Assembly: GCA_022538095.1 (NCBI GenBank)
Contig: JAKYXN010000036.1
Span: 1-58,615, forward strand
Reading direction: 5' to 3'
DNA: 58,615 nt
Source: Puniceicoccaceae bacterium K14
GTDB lineage: Bacteria > Verrucomicrobiota > Verrucomicrobiia > Opitutales > Opitutaceae
Positions 1-9,409 of the stretch are shown here, one piece after another. Positions within the stretch are counted from its first letter, which is position 1. Every line of letters begins with the position of its first letter. The translations under genes and the position numbers were made by a program. Below the pieces are notes generated by a model, which worked only from the letters and a program-made list of their open reading frames with translations, had not been told where the DNA came from and did no database searches.

Positions 1-47
1 GGCTTTGTTCTTTATCATCGAAAACTTGATATAATTTTTGCATCCTA

Positions 48-2369
48 TTGCAAATCAATTACTTGAGAACTTACACATTTTGTCCACACGGCCTAATGAA
101 AAACACAGTGGTAGAGGGAGTCGTTCGTAACTACTCGGATTTGTATAACGAAACGAATACTTTCGACTTGCCCTATAGGTCAGATTATAAATTGCCGCTT
201 GCTGACAATGCGCCTATTCCGATGAATCAGGTCTTCTCTCTTTGTGAAGACGGAATCAGAATGTACAACGGCACAAAAAGTGTGACAGTTGAAAATTGCA
301 CAACAAAGAGAATGAGAAGTGGTATTAGGTTATATTTAGCCGAAGGAGGAACCATAACAGACTCTTACGCGATCGATAATGAATCGACGAACTTCAACTT
401 GCCTGCTGGGGGGACAATTACGAATTCATCCGGAAATTTCGGATACGGCCCTATATCGGACTTCAGGTTAGGAAGAAATAATCAGGATATTGAACTGACA
501 ATCGTTCCATCTCCCGATGCCATAGGACCTCATAATATTGCTGACGTTCAAGGAAATGGCCATGATATTGTATTTCACCGGACTGAGGGTCCTTTGGACG
601 AAAACACAACACGTGCGATTGTCGTAACTGGAAGCAATTCTACCATTGTTAACGAAACAGAGTATCCAGTCATTCTTGAAGCGACGGCGAGCGGGAACAA
701 AATCATTAGTTTCGGACCTGTAACTGACAACGGGTCTGGAAACGTCGTTTGTACCGATTTGGAAGAGTGCGATAATCTTGATTGTGGAGGGGACGATCCA
801 TTCTCAGTAATCGAAGCTGAAGATTTCTGCGATCAATTCGGAATCCAGACTGAGGATACGGAAGATGTAGGTGAGGGGCTGAATGTAGGCTATATTCACG
901 ATGGAGATTGGCTTAAGTTTAACGCGATAGATTTTGGCCGAGGCGCAATTGCTTTTGATGCTCGCGTAGCGTCTAAGTCAACCGGAGGAGATATTGAAAT
1001 ACGTTTGGGAAGCGAAACGGGAGAACTCGTTGGTACCCTTTCAGCTCCATCAACCGGAAACTGGCAAACTTGGGAGACCGCTTCAGTCGACTTGCTTGAA
1101 GAAATCGAGGGAGTTCATGACCTATTTCTCGTTTTCAGCGGGGGGATTAATATCAACTGGTTCACTTTCGCAAGGTCGGCTGACAATGTAAACCTCGCGC
1201 TCGACGGCACGGCAACGCAGTCCTCGACGGATTGGGGAGGAGAAGCAATTCGAGTAAACGACGGTAATAATAGCGGTCTTTGGGGTGATGGATCAATCAC
1301 GCACACTGTAAACGAGCTTAATCCTTGGTTGGAAATCGACCTAGGGTCTGTTCAAAGCATCGACGAGATTGAGATCTACCCACGCATAGACAGCTGTTGC
1401 CTAGATAGACTCGCTCTATTCACAGTGTCAGTCTTAGATGCTGACAGAAACGAAGTATTCGCGCGATCATACACCAAGGCAAAGATTGCCCCCTTCGTAC
1501 TCCAAGCGCGAGGCGCAGAGGGACAAGTCGTAAGAGTTCAACTTGACGAAGAAAATCCTCTTTCGCTCGCAGAAGTTGAAGTCTACCCTTATGTGGATAA
1601 AGATACCGACGAGGACGGAATGCTCGATGGCGTGGACCCCGACGATGACAACGATGGCCATGCGGATGAAGACGACCTATTCCCAACCAACTCAACCGAG
1701 TGGGCGGATTTCGACGAAGATGGAATTGGCGACAACTCTGATACCGACAACGACAACGATGGCGTCGTGAACAGTGAAGATCAATTTCCTCTAGATCCAC
1801 TCGAATGGGTTGATACCGACGGGGATGGAATCGGAGACAATATAGATGCTGACGATGACAACGACGGATATGATGATACAGTTGACCTCTTTCCATTGGA
1901 CGCCAATGACTGGGCGGATTCCGATGTCGATGGCATCGGCGATAACTCAGAGATTGCTCCAACGCCAATTAACTTGTCCACACGTGGATACGTGCTCGAT
2001 GGAGATAAAGTTATGATCGCTGGTTTTGTGCTTGATGGCACCGATCCTGAAACTGTCTTGGTTCAAGGCGTTGGCTCGGAGCTCGAGGGTGAACCATTCT
2101 TAATAGAGGGCAACATAGTGGATACGGTAATCACTTTGTACGATCTTGATGGAGCGGTGGTCGCCACTAACGACGACTGGGATTCTGACTCTGCTGAAGA
2201 GGGCGTTAACGCAGCAGCGAACGCTACGACAGGAGCATTTGCCCTTCTACCTGATAGCAAGTCCTCCGCATTTGTGGTCACTCTTGAGCCAGGTATCTAT
2301 ACCATACATCTCGAAGATAAGGACACGTTAGGTGGAGTCGCGCTGATTGAAGTTTATTCAGTGAAATAG
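48..2369 (+). CDS. Secreted beta-helix protein with CBM6, F5/8C and thrombospondin type 3 repeats (5' end probably missing)
   Basis: Seen: about 250 N-terminal residues with short G/N/T-rich repeats typical of a right-handed parallel beta-helix; a CBM6-like module at about residues 254-372 (IEAEDF start, HDGDW motif); an F5/8 type C (discoidin-like) module at about 380-515 (LEIDLGSVQSIDEIEIYPR); Asp-rich thrombospondin type 3 repeats at about 518-632 (DxDxDGxxD units, calcium-binding in this family); and a C-terminal domain from about 640 of a kind common in Verrucomicrobia exported proteins. The role is probably binding or cleavage of an algal polysaccharide outside the cell. Odd: the frame opens with TTG just after an in-frame TGA at 27-29, and there is no signal peptide. 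The true 5' end therefore probably lies upstream in another frame, so this may be a frameshifted or truncated gene. Confidence 0.7.
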   Translation: MQINYLRTYTFCPHGLMKNTVVEGVVRNYSDLYNETNTFDLPYRSDYKLPLADNAPIPMNQVFSLCEDGIRMYNGTKSVTVENCTTKRMRSGIRLYLAEGGTITDSYAIDNESTNFNLPAGGTITNSSGNFGYGPISDFRLGRNNQDIELTIVPSPDAIGPHNIADVQGNGHDIVFHRTEGPLDENTTRAIVVTGSNSTIVNETEYPVILEATASGNKIISFGPVTDNGSGNVVCTDLEECDNLDCGGDDPFSVIEAEDFCDQFGIQTEDTEDVGEGLNVGYIHDGDWLKFNAIDFGRGAIAFDARVASKSTGGDIEIRLGSETGELVGTLSAPSTGNWQTWETASVDLLEEIEGVHDLFLVFSGGININWFTFARSADNVNLALDGTATQSSTDWGGEAIRVNDGNNSGLWGDGSITHTVNELNPWLEIDLGSVQSIDEIEIYPRIDSCCLDRLALFTVSVLDADRNEVFARSYTKAKIAPFVLQARGAEGQVVRVQLDEENPLSLAEVEVYPYVDKDTDEDGMLDGVDPDDDNDGHADEDDLFPTNSTEWADFDEDGIGDNSDTDNDNDGVVNSEDQFPLDPLEWVDTDGDGIGDNIDADDDNDGYDDTVDLFPLDANDWADSDVDGIGDNSEIAPTPINLSTRGYVLDGDKVMIAGFVLDGTDPETVLVQGVGSELEGEPFLIEGNIVDTVITLYDLDGAVVATNDDWDSDSAEEGVNAAANATTGAFALLPDSKSSAFVVTLEPGIYTIHLEDKDTLGGVALIEVYSVK

Positions 2370-2384
2370 ATTTCCTACTTTTGT

Positions 2385-2412
2385 GGCCTAGCCGTATGAC
2401 AACGGCTAGGCC
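2385..2412 (+). terminator. Hairpin after the CBM6 protein gene
   Basis: A perfect 11-bp stem (2385-2395 with 2402-2412) closes a 6-nt loop 15 bases after the stop codon. No T-run follows, so it is a strong hairpin but not a classic intrinsic terminator. Confidence 0.5.
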
Positions 2413-2491
2413 TTGCGGGAATCGACAAACGTGACAATTGCTTAAAAACTTATACAGATTGTTTTTTGGGAGTCTGGCACGGCGCTGATAA

Positions 2492-2544
2492 GTAGTTGAA
2501 TAGCCTATTTCTATAGAGATAGTATATCCTGAATATTCAACTAC
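2492..2544. repeat. 11-bp inverted repeat with an inner near-palindrome
   Basis: GTAGTTGAATA at 2492-2502 pairs perfectly with TATTCAACTAC at 2534-2544. Most of the first half of the spacer, from 2505, is itself a near-perfect 18-nt palindrome (CTATTTCTATAGAGATAG). It could be an operator, a structured leader or the trace of an old insertion. Confidence 0.45.
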
Positions 2545-2734
2545 GGAGCATAAATCTGCCTAAATGATTGTGCTACCAAGTTCATTTTCTTGGGTGCAAT
2601 ATGATTCAGGCTGTACCGATTGCGGAAAAATGCGCCTCTGGAAGTAAAGAGGCTTGTTCAACTACAGGATTTGCAACAACAAAGGCGACTCGTCCCTGCG
2701 TTTTATAGTAAAAGAAAATAACAATGAATGATAT

Positions 2735-2741
2735 GAGGAGG
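2735..2741 (+). promoter_or_regulatory. Strong Shine-Dalgarno site GAGGAGG
   Basis: GAGGAGG lies five bases before the ATG at 2747 and fixes that start. Sites this strong are rare in this window. Confidence 0.8.
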
Positions 2742-2746
2742 CCACT

Positions 2747-4764
2747 ATGAGCCACAAGTTACGCTTTCGGCAAATCCATCTGGATTTTCACACTTCGCCA
2801 GCGATACCAGATATCGGAATTGGATTTAATAAACAACAGTGGCAAGACACCCTGAAAAAGGGGCATGTCGATTCAGTTACTACCTTTGCTTCATGTCACC
2901 ACGGCTGGAGCTATTACGATACTAAAATCGGCAAACGACACCCGAAATTGGATTTTGATCTCCTACGTGCACAATTTGATGCTTCGAAGGAAATTGACGT
3001 CAATGTCCCGATTTATCTGACTGCCGGGGTTCATAGCAGGATGGGAGACGAGCATCCAGAGTGGCGGGAGGTAAGTGCTGAAGGAAGCTATGCTGGTTGG
3101 ACCCAGAGCCCGTTGCAGGCCGGTTTTAAGAGTATGTGTTTCAATACTCCTTATCTGGACCACCTTTGTGAGCAGATTCGTGAAGTCGTCGCTTTGTTTC
3201 CGAATTGTGATGGGATCTTTTTGGACATCATCAGTCAGGGGCCCTGTTGTTGTCAGTTTTGTATTGAGTCCATGCATCAAAAAGGGTTTGACCCCTCGAG
3301 TGATAAAGATCGCAAGGCGCATGCGAAGCAAGTTCTAGAAAATTACTATCTCCAGACCACAAAGGCAGCGACGGATGAAAATCCTGATATGGGGATATTT
3401 CATAATAGCGGCCATATTAACCGAGGAGATAATGACATCCTCAAGTACTTTAGTCACTTGGAGTTGGAGTCTCTGCCCACAGGTGGTTGGGGCTATGATC
3501 ATTTTCCAATGTCTGCAAAATACTGCAAAAAGATCGACAAGGATCTCTTGGGGATGACCGGAAAATTCCACACTACATGGGGTGAATTTGGCGGTTACAA
3601 GCACCCCAATGCACTACGGTATGAATGCGCTGCCATGCTGGCTTTTGGCTCAAAGTGTAGTGTAGGGGACCAGTTGCATCCAAATGGAATGTTGGATGAA
3701 AGCACATACGACATCATTGGAGCCGGCTATAAGGAAGTTGAAGAAAAAGAAGCTTGGTGCTCCGATACAGTGAATGTCGCGGACATCGCAGTTATTTCTA
3801 GTGACGCGGTAAACCAATGCCGCGACTCAGCAGCGGACGTTGGGTCAGCCGTTTGTTACTCGAAAGCCATTATCTATTCGATTTGATTGATGGCGATATG
3901 GCGTTTGATGGATACAAATTGTTGATCATGCCGGATGATATCCGAGTTTCTGCGGAACTGAAAATCAAGCTAGATGCCTTTTTAGGTAGAGGAGGTAAGC
4001 TGATGCTTACCGGAGAAAGTGGCCTGAATGAAGATGGAACAGAACTCCTTTTTGATATCGGCGCTAAGTATGTGGGGAAAAATGAATTTGAGCCGGACTA
4101 TTTGGTGGCAAATGATGAATTGAAACCGGACGTTACCCAATCTCCGTTAGTGATGTATCATGCTTCGCAGATAATTAGAGCCGAAACAGGCCAGTCGTTA
4201 GGTAAGGTTTGTAATTCCTATTTCAATCGGACCTATAAGCACTTCTCTTCTCATCAACACACACCGAACAATCCAAACGATTGCCAGTATGACTGTGGGA
4301 CGTTGAAAGGGAATATTTTGTATCTGGCGCATCCGGTATTTTCCATATACCGTGGACTGGGAGCTGTGGCTTACAAACAGTACGTCGTTAGAGCTATAGA
4401 TATGATCTTGGGTGATGAGAAATCGCTGGTCACTAATCTGCCGTCGACTGCTCGAGTGAGCTTAATGTATCAGGAAAAAGAGGACCGATCGATTTTGCAT
4501 TTACTTTATGCGAACACCATCAATCGGGGCGGAGCGATGCAGCTATCTGGAGGGAACTTGGAGTCGCAAGCTGGTTCGGTCGAAGTTATTGAGGAATTGT
4601 TACCTTTGCACGATGTCGACATCACGTTAAAATTGGCGAAGCCTGTGACTAAAGCGACCCTGGAACCTCAGGGCAAGGAGTTAGAAGTATCCATAGATGG
4701 AGACAAGATAACTCTAAAGATTGATGAATTCAGATGTCACCAGATGGTAGTTTTGGAAAATTGA
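2747..4764 (+). pseudogene. GHL6-type glycoside hydrolase with beta-galactosidase trimerisation domain, one frameshift
   Basis: Two overlapping frames, 2747-3886 (379 aa) and 3817-4764 (315 aa), make one protein of about 670 residues. The first part resembles the hypothetical glycosyl hydrolase family GHL6 (TIM-barrel, related to alpha-amylase/fucosidase-type folds; FLDIISQGPCCCQFC near residue 163). The second begins in the GH42-type trimerisation domain (YKLLIMPDDIRVS, GGKLMLTGESGL) and ends in a beta-sandwich tail. The frame changes by one base at the G-run 3842-3844: adding one G there gives a continuous reading (ADVGVSRLLLESHYLFD) that fits the family. The gene is either inactivated by slippage or carries a sequencing error. 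It has a strong RBS and probably belonged to the glycan-use region with the next gene. The substrate cannot be read from sequence. Confidence 0.75.
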
Positions 4765-4872
4765 GGGTTTCTATATTGGTAGCTGTTGCGACCTGCCTCG
4801 GTTTTTAGCTACGCAATCAGTGTTTATAAGATGTATGCACACTATGTGGATACGCATATGATGTTAAATTGT

Positions 4873-4890
4873 CGATACGATTTCGTATCG
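4873..4890. repeat. Palindrome CGATACGA-TT-TCGTATCG
   Basis: Perfect 8-bp arms around TT. No T-run follows. It could be a protein-binding dyad; no downstream gene start is close on either strand. Confidence 0.4.
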
Positions 4891-4937
4891 CTCAAGTCAC
4901 CGCACTGTACCTTCATCTAGTCAGTACGGAGAGTAGT

Positions 4938-5075
4938 GATGTTATGCGAGTAGATTGGTGTGTTCGAAGGAATTGATTAGACGTAGAGTGTATTAGCTCG
5001 GGCTTGATGCTGTCTTGGTTAGTTATCCTATGATTAACTGAGCTGCGAGTGGAGATTTTTGCTAGACTGAGATCA
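4938..5075 (-). pseudogene. Decayed 3' end of a second Na/Pi cotransporter gene
   Basis: The stretch aligns almost without gaps to the 3' end of the intact cotransporter gene at 13123-14817. GTTCGAAGG 4962/13176, TGTATTAGCTC 4989/13202, CTGTCTTGG 5010/13223 and TTTTTGC 5056/13268 all fall on one diagonal (offset 8212-8214). Read on the minus strand it keeps traces such as INSFEH, matching VNTFER of the intact PhoU-like tail, but has several stops. It looks like the relic of a paralogue or of a duplicated segment. Confidence 0.7.
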
Positions 5076-5117
5076 TGCTCGAGTCTTATGAAAAAGCATG
5101 TAGGGAAAGAGAGGCAT

Positions 5118-7526
5118 TTACCTGACTACTTCGATTTTCTTTTCCAGTTGATTGCGGATTATAGTGAGGGTGATGGGAGCGTTCCCTACTTTGTCGATAG
5201 CAGTGAGGAATTCAGAGATATTTGAAACTTGTTTGCCATTTACTTTTTGGATGACGTCATTTGCTGACATTCCTGAGCTGGAAACAACAGAACCTGCGGG
5301 AGCATCGGTTACCACAATACCGCCTTCTTCTTTGGAGATGCCGTAGGCAGAGAATTCCTCGCCTGATAGATTTTGCAGGCGCCCGCCCATCCAGAATGAG
5401 TTGCTTACTTCGCCGGTGCCTTTGGTGTCAGAAGAGAAAACGACCTGTAGCTCGGGTATTATGGGCGTGCGAGCGATTGCTTTTAATGAAGGTTTTTTGA
5501 CTCCAAATTGGTCCATCGGAAAGTTAGTGAAGCCAATTTCTCGGGGAAGTGTGTTTTCTTTGACTCGGAAGTCTCCGTTTTTTGGATCAATGAATTCGAG
5601 AAGCGTGACGATTGATTTTTCATCCCACCCAAGACCTTCTGGGGACTCTTTCATCGATTCGTCGTTGGAGTAGAAAATGTTTTCGTCGACGCGATTTCCT
5701 TGGAAATTTACGCGTATATCGCGGTGCGGAACCATGAAGATATTTTTGTAAACTTCATCTTTGCTGTTCTCGAACCAGACGTGTGGATGGAATCCATTAT
5801 TGACTGTAATGTTATTCCAAGCGTGTCGACCAAAGCCTTCGCGGAACTTAAGTCCCCCGCGAAGCATGAGGTTGTTGTAAATGTGATAATTGCTTGATCC
5901 GTCATCGAGGTCGATGTCCCAACCGTGATCGCAACGCCAGCGACTATCGCGGATGACCGTCGTTTTGAATGCATCTATGAAGGGTAACTCTGGGTTGGCA
6001 TCGACGGCTGGTTGTGTTGAGTCATGGTGATCATTACTCCAAAATCGATCACGTCCCCAAGAGTTGAAAGAACCGTGGTCGTGCGTTTCCAGGACTGTAT
6101 CGAAAACATCGCAGCGCTCGATTAGGTGTCCACCCCAGGTCCCTTCACTTACGTTTATTCCAGCCCGAGCGCAGTCATAGATTGACGTATCGCGAACTGT
6201 AATTTCCATGGCCATCGATATTTGCACGCCTGCAGGTTGGCGTTCCACGCGGCCAATTCCATGTATCAAACAATCTTCGACAGTGCTGAGTGATGGGTAG
6301 TTGTTGTTTTTGGGGCCGACGGTTAAGTCGATTTTTGACAGGTCATTCTTTTCAGCATATTCGAATAGTGGATCGCGGACAGCGTTAGGATCGCCGACGA
6401 AGCAGACTCCACTTGCTCCAGCATCGTGAATGTGGCAGCCTTTGATGAGAGTATGACGGTTGTAATTATTAACGAATATTGCGTTACCGCCAACTTGATC
6501 GAATTCACAATGAAGTAGGCTAATGTTTTCCGTACCTGAAAGTGTGACAGCACCGCCTCGGTAGATCGCCCAGTCGGATCGCAAGAGAGGCTCCTTGGTA
6601 TCCATGAAGGTACGAGCCGCGTGACGAAAAACGAACCCTTCCAGCGAGATATCTGTTACAGGAGAAGTTTCGCTGCCATCGAATTCAATGAGATGTCTGA
6701 GGCGAACAACTTCTATCGTTGCCGTTTTCAGATCTGTTTTTTCTCCGGGGAAATAGTATAGCGTATTTTCGCTTGAGTTGTGAAACCATTCTCCTGGAGC
6801 ATCGAGTTCTTCGAAGATGTTTTCCACCATCCTAAAGTCTTTGTGCATGCCCATTTGGCGGTTATTCTGCCAGCCACCTTCGTAAGTGATTTCGCCATTG
6901 CTATCTTTTCCGGTGATGCGGTAGTGATAGCCTCCCCATCGCGATTTGTGCATCGCGTGTATGTATCCGTTTATTGGATTTTTCCAATTCTTTGCTCTAT
7001 CCTTGGCAAATGCATCTGAAGAGAAGCCTTGATAAGCCGCAGTCTTTTTTTTCGGATCGTAGTTTGGGTAGCGTGCCATGCGTTGGTTTTTCCCGTTAAC
7101 GAAAAGTTGATCGATAGATATGCCTAATGGGGTCGTTGTTTTATAGATGCCATCACGAAATTTCTCCCATTTAAGATCGAGTTTGGATCCGCCACTTAGT
7201 ATAACTGTTCCTTCTTCTCTAGCTCTATAAGTTACCTGGTTTTCGGCATTGCCTGAATCTTTTGAGTCAAAGATTATAGTATCGTCTAAGTAATAAATCC
7301 CTGGTTCTACGATTACTTCTATTGATTCAACGCCTAATTTGGCTGAGTTTCTTATGTGCTCACGGGCTCCGTGAAGTGAAGAAAAAGGGGATTCGCTTGT
7401 TCCGGAGTTACTATCGTTTCCGCTAGGGGATACGAAGAAAGTGGCTGCCGATGCTGCAAGTCCGGTGGATAATGTTATTGTGGAAGCAATTCGAATGGCG
7501 TTATTTAGAAGAGAACTCATGCGCAT
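5118..7526 (-). CDS. Exported parallel beta-helix protein (GH141-like) with C-terminal PDZ domain
   Basis: 802 residues. A signal peptide of about 27 residues is followed by FFVSPSGNDSNSGT, the usual opening of exported right-handed beta-helix proteins, then a long helix with repeated N/G-rich turns and many Asp/His/Trp residues (HDHGSFNSWGRDRFW, CDHGWDIDLDDGSSNY). This layout resembles GH141 (fucosidase/xylanase-type) enzymes; the GH141 call is by pattern only. Residues about 728-802 form a PDZ domain (GGIVVTDAPAGSVVSSSGM, NDVIQKVNGKQV, ITLTIIRN). The start is ATGCGCATG, so residue 3 is an alternative Met. It converges on the frameshifted GHL6 gene and diverges from the sigma factor gene, suggesting a shared sugar-use role, possibly on fucose- or xylose-containing glycans. 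Confidence 0.8.
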   Translation of the reverse strand: MRMSSLLNNAIRIASTITLSTGLAASAATFFVSPSGNDSNSGTSESPFSSLHGAREHIRNSAKLGVESIEVIVEPGIYYLDDTIIFDSKDSGNAENQVTYRAREEGTVILSGGSKLDLKWEKFRDGIYKTTTPLGISIDQLFVNGKNQRMARYPNYDPKKKTAAYQGFSSDAFAKDRAKNWKNPINGYIHAMHKSRWGGYHYRITGKDSNGEITYEGGWQNNRQMGMHKDFRMVENIFEELDAPGEWFHNSSENTLYYFPGEKTDLKTATIEVVRLRHLIEFDGSETSPVTDISLEGFVFRHAARTFMDTKEPLLRSDWAIYRGGAVTLSGTENISLLHCEFDQVGGNAIFVNNYNRHTLIKGCHIHDAGASGVCFVGDPNAVRDPLFEYAEKNDLSKIDLTVGPKNNNYPSLSTVEDCLIHGIGRVERQPAGVQISMAMEITVRDTSIYDCARAGINVSEGTWGGHLIERCDVFDTVLETHDHGSFNSWGRDRFWSNDHHDSTQPAVDANPELPFIDAFKTTVIRDSRWRCDHGWDIDLDDGSSNYHIYNNLMLRGGLKFREGFGRHAWNNITVNNGFHPHVWFENSKDEVYKNIFMVPHRDIRVNFQGNRVDENIFYSNDESMKESPEGLGWDEKSIVTLLEFIDPKNGDFRVKENTLPREIGFTNFPMDQFGVKKPSLKAIARTPIIPELQVVFSSDTKGTGEVSNSFWMGGRLQNLSGEEFSAYGISKEEGGIVVTDAPAGSVVSSSGMSANDVIQKVNGKQVSNISEFLTAIDKVGNAPITLTIIRNQLEKKIEVVR

Positions 7527-7799
7527 GGGTATTTAAAGGTTTGTGGGCTCGCCCAATTCGAAGAGAGAACTAAGGGGTTGATAGGCGGGTCCTCTGAAAA
7601 TGTTGTCATTGATAAAATGAGACAGAAAGCAATTGATGGCATCATGAAAAATGCAATGTAAAAGTTGAAAATAGGAGATGTTTGTAGCCTGTTTTTGTAA
7701 GAAAGGAAGTTCTCGAAAAATAATTAATTTTTCTTTAATGGATATGTGAAATTTGTGTGTCTCTTCTTATTAAGAGGCAGTCTATTTTCCCGTTTTTTC
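7527..7799. promoter_or_regulatory. Divergent promoter region between the beta-helix gene and the sigma factor gene
   Basis: Both genes read outward from here. An AT-rich hairpin, GAAAAAT (7715-7721) with ATTTTTC (7727-7733), lies before the sigma factor start. No clear sigma-70 -35/-10 pair was recognised. Confidence 0.4.
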
Positions 7800-8342
7800 A
7801 TGTCCCAGAGTAATTCAGAGCGTTCACGTTGGTTTGTTGATGAGGTTCTCCCACAAGAGAGAGAATTGCGTTCATGGCTGTCAGCTCGATTCGGATCTGC
7901 TGGTGAAGTAGATGACATGATCCAGGAAGTTTTTTCGCGAATTCTAAAGGCTCATGAGTCAGGGCCTATCGCAAATCCGAGAGCTTTTTTATTCGTCACT
8001 GCTCGAAATCTAGCGCTAAACCAACTCAGGCACATGCGTTATGAGCGTCCGGGAGGAGCCAGGGAAATTGACCCCTTGAGTATCGTCGCTGATGTGAATA
8101 GCCCACCCGAAGCAGTTGCCAAAGAAGAAGAACTCCAGCAGTTAATCCAAGCCATCCAATCGTTGCCAAAGCGCTGCCGCCAGGTGGTAACTCTACGAAA
8201 AATTTACGGATTATCGCAGAAAGAAGTAGCTAAGCGTCTTGGAATATCTGTGCATACAGTGGAGGCTCAGGGAAGCATCGGATTGCGCAAGTGCATTGAG
8301 TACTTTAGGTCACACGGGTATTTGTCTCATCTAGAAAAATGA
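7800..8342 (+). CDS. ECF RNA polymerase sigma factor (FecI-like)
   Basis: About 180 residues from ATG 7800 (MSQSNSERSRWF). The frame also opens at 7746, but that would add a hydrophobic stretch not expected in a sigma factor. Region 2 is recognisable (DDMIQEVFSRILKA, ARNLALNQLRH) and region 4 carries the helix-turn-helix (LPKRCRQVVTLRKIYGLSQ then KEVAKRLGISVHTVEAQ). It directs RNA polymerase to a small set of promoters. The stop overlaps the FecR start by four bases (ATGA), and a TonB receptor with an STN domain follows, the standard arrangement for cell-surface signalling. The likely target is the receptor gene and perhaps the neighbouring glycan enzymes. Confidence 0.88.
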   Translation: MSQSNSERSRWFVDEVLPQERELRSWLSARFGSAGEVDDMIQEVFSRILKAHESGPIANPRAFLFVTARNLALNQLRHMRYERPGGAREIDPLSIVADVNSPPEAVAKEEELQQLIQAIQSLPKRCRQVVTLRKIYGLSQKEVAKRLGISVHTVEAQGSIGLRKCIEYFRSHGYLSHLEK

Positions 8343-9394
8343 ATCGATCTAATAAAAATGATTTTAGTAATTCCGATGCGGAGCGGGAAGCATCCGATTG
8401 GATTTTGTGTATCGATAGAGGTCTGAGTGCAGAAGAACAAGATGCGTATTCGCAGTGGCTCGCCTCGAATCCGAGCCATAAGAAATTGGTCGCTCTCCAT
8501 TCTTGGGGTTGGGATGAATTAGATCGCTTAGCGGGATTGCAAACGACTCAGAAAGCAGAGGTGGATCCTGATTTGTTAGCTCCGGGAAATCGCTACGCTC
8601 GCCGGCCTCATTTTTTGAGGCTACTATCATTAGCGGTTCCGATTGCCGCGGTGATTGCTTTTATATTAACAACGTTTTGGCCAGCGCGTATTCAGAAAGA
8701 GACTTCATTTGCCACAAAATCGGCGGTGGAATTGATTGCTCGAATTGAGAGAGTGGCTCTTGAAGATGGATCGGTTATTGAGCTCAATAGAGGGGCTGTG
8801 ATAGAGACTGAGTACACGAGTTCTGTTCGTCGTGTCCGCCTCTTGAGTGGGGAAGCTAATTTTACGGTAGAAAAAGATCCAAGCCGCCCGTTTGTTGTTA
8901 ATGTTTCTGGGTTGGATGTTATTGCAGTCGGGACTCAGTTCAATGTACGTCTCACCAATAATGCTGTAGATGTGATCGTTAGCGAAGGGATAGTTCGTCT
9001 TGATGCTGTCGAGGCTGCGACTACGGCTGATAATATAGATGTAGTTAAAAATACTTTACTAGAATTTGGAGATCGAGCGATAATGACGCTGGGTGATGAG
9101 GCTTCCGTAGAGTTTTCTGCCTTGGATGAAGCGCAACTGTATGAGGAGTTGCGTTGGCAACCTCGTCTGATGGATTTCGATGATGTTCCAATGAGCGAGA
9201 TTATTGCAGAGTTTAACCAAAGTAACGAAGTCCAGTTGGCGCTAGGCGATCCTTCGCTAGCAGAAATGCAGCTAAGTTACTCTTTTTGGTCTGACAATGT
9301 AGAAGGCTTTGTTCGTTTGATGGAAAGTAGTTTTGGAATTCGAGCTGAGTGGCGCAATAGTACTGAAATTGTGCTATTTGAGGAAGGTGAATAG
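8339..9394 (+). CDS. FecR-family anti-sigma regulator
   Basis: 351 residues, translationally coupled to the sigma factor. The N-terminal DUF4880-type cytoplasmic helices (about 15-65; ASDWILCIDRGLSAEEQDAY) bind the sigma factor in this family. One membrane segment lies at about 94-114 (LLSLAVPIAAVIAFILTTFW). The periplasmic FecR domain (about 125-235) has DGSVIELNRGAVI, RLLSGEANFTV and VGTQFNVR. The C-terminal part (about 270-350) resembles an STN/DUF4974 fold (LMDFDDVPMSEIIAEFNQ). The family relays contact with the receptor's STN domain across the periplasm to release the sigma factor. No truncation or key loss is seen. Confidence 0.9.
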   Translation: MNRSNKNDFSNSDAEREASDWILCIDRGLSAEEQDAYSQWLASNPSHKKLVALHSWGWDELDRLAGLQTTQKAEVDPDLLAPGNRYARRPHFLRLLSLAVPIAAVIAFILTTFWPARIQKETSFATKSAVELIARIERVALEDGSVIELNRGAVIETEYTSSVRRVRLLSGEANFTVEKDPSRPFVVNVSGLDVIAVGTQFNVRLTNNAVDVIVSEGIVRLDAVEAATTADNIDVVKNTLLEFGDRAIMTLGDEASVEFSALDEAQLYEELRWQPRLMDFDDVPMSEIIAEFNQSNEVQLALGDPSLAEMQLSYSFWSDNVEGFVRLMESSFGIRAEWRNSTEIVLFEEGE

Positions 9395-9409
9395 CTTTGT
9401 CATTTATTT

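Larger units (their letters stand above)
2413..2746. other. Intergenic region, no gene seen
   Basis: No credible coding frame. It holds an 11-bp inverted repeat (2492-2502 with 2534-2544) and a 6-bp hairpin near 2634-2652, and ends in a clear ribosome-binding site for the next gene. Confidence 0.5.
4765..5117. other. Intergenic region with a gene fossil and a palindrome
   Basis: No open gene. It contains an 18-bp palindrome (4873-4890) and a decayed copy of the 3' end of a Na/Pi cotransporter gene (4938-5075), both listed separately. Confidence 0.6.

Noticed and set aside
1420-1968. 182-residue minus-strand frame opposite the thrombospondin repeats
   Set aside because: A shadow of the Asp-rich repeat codons; its Arg/His repeats mirror the DxDxDG units.
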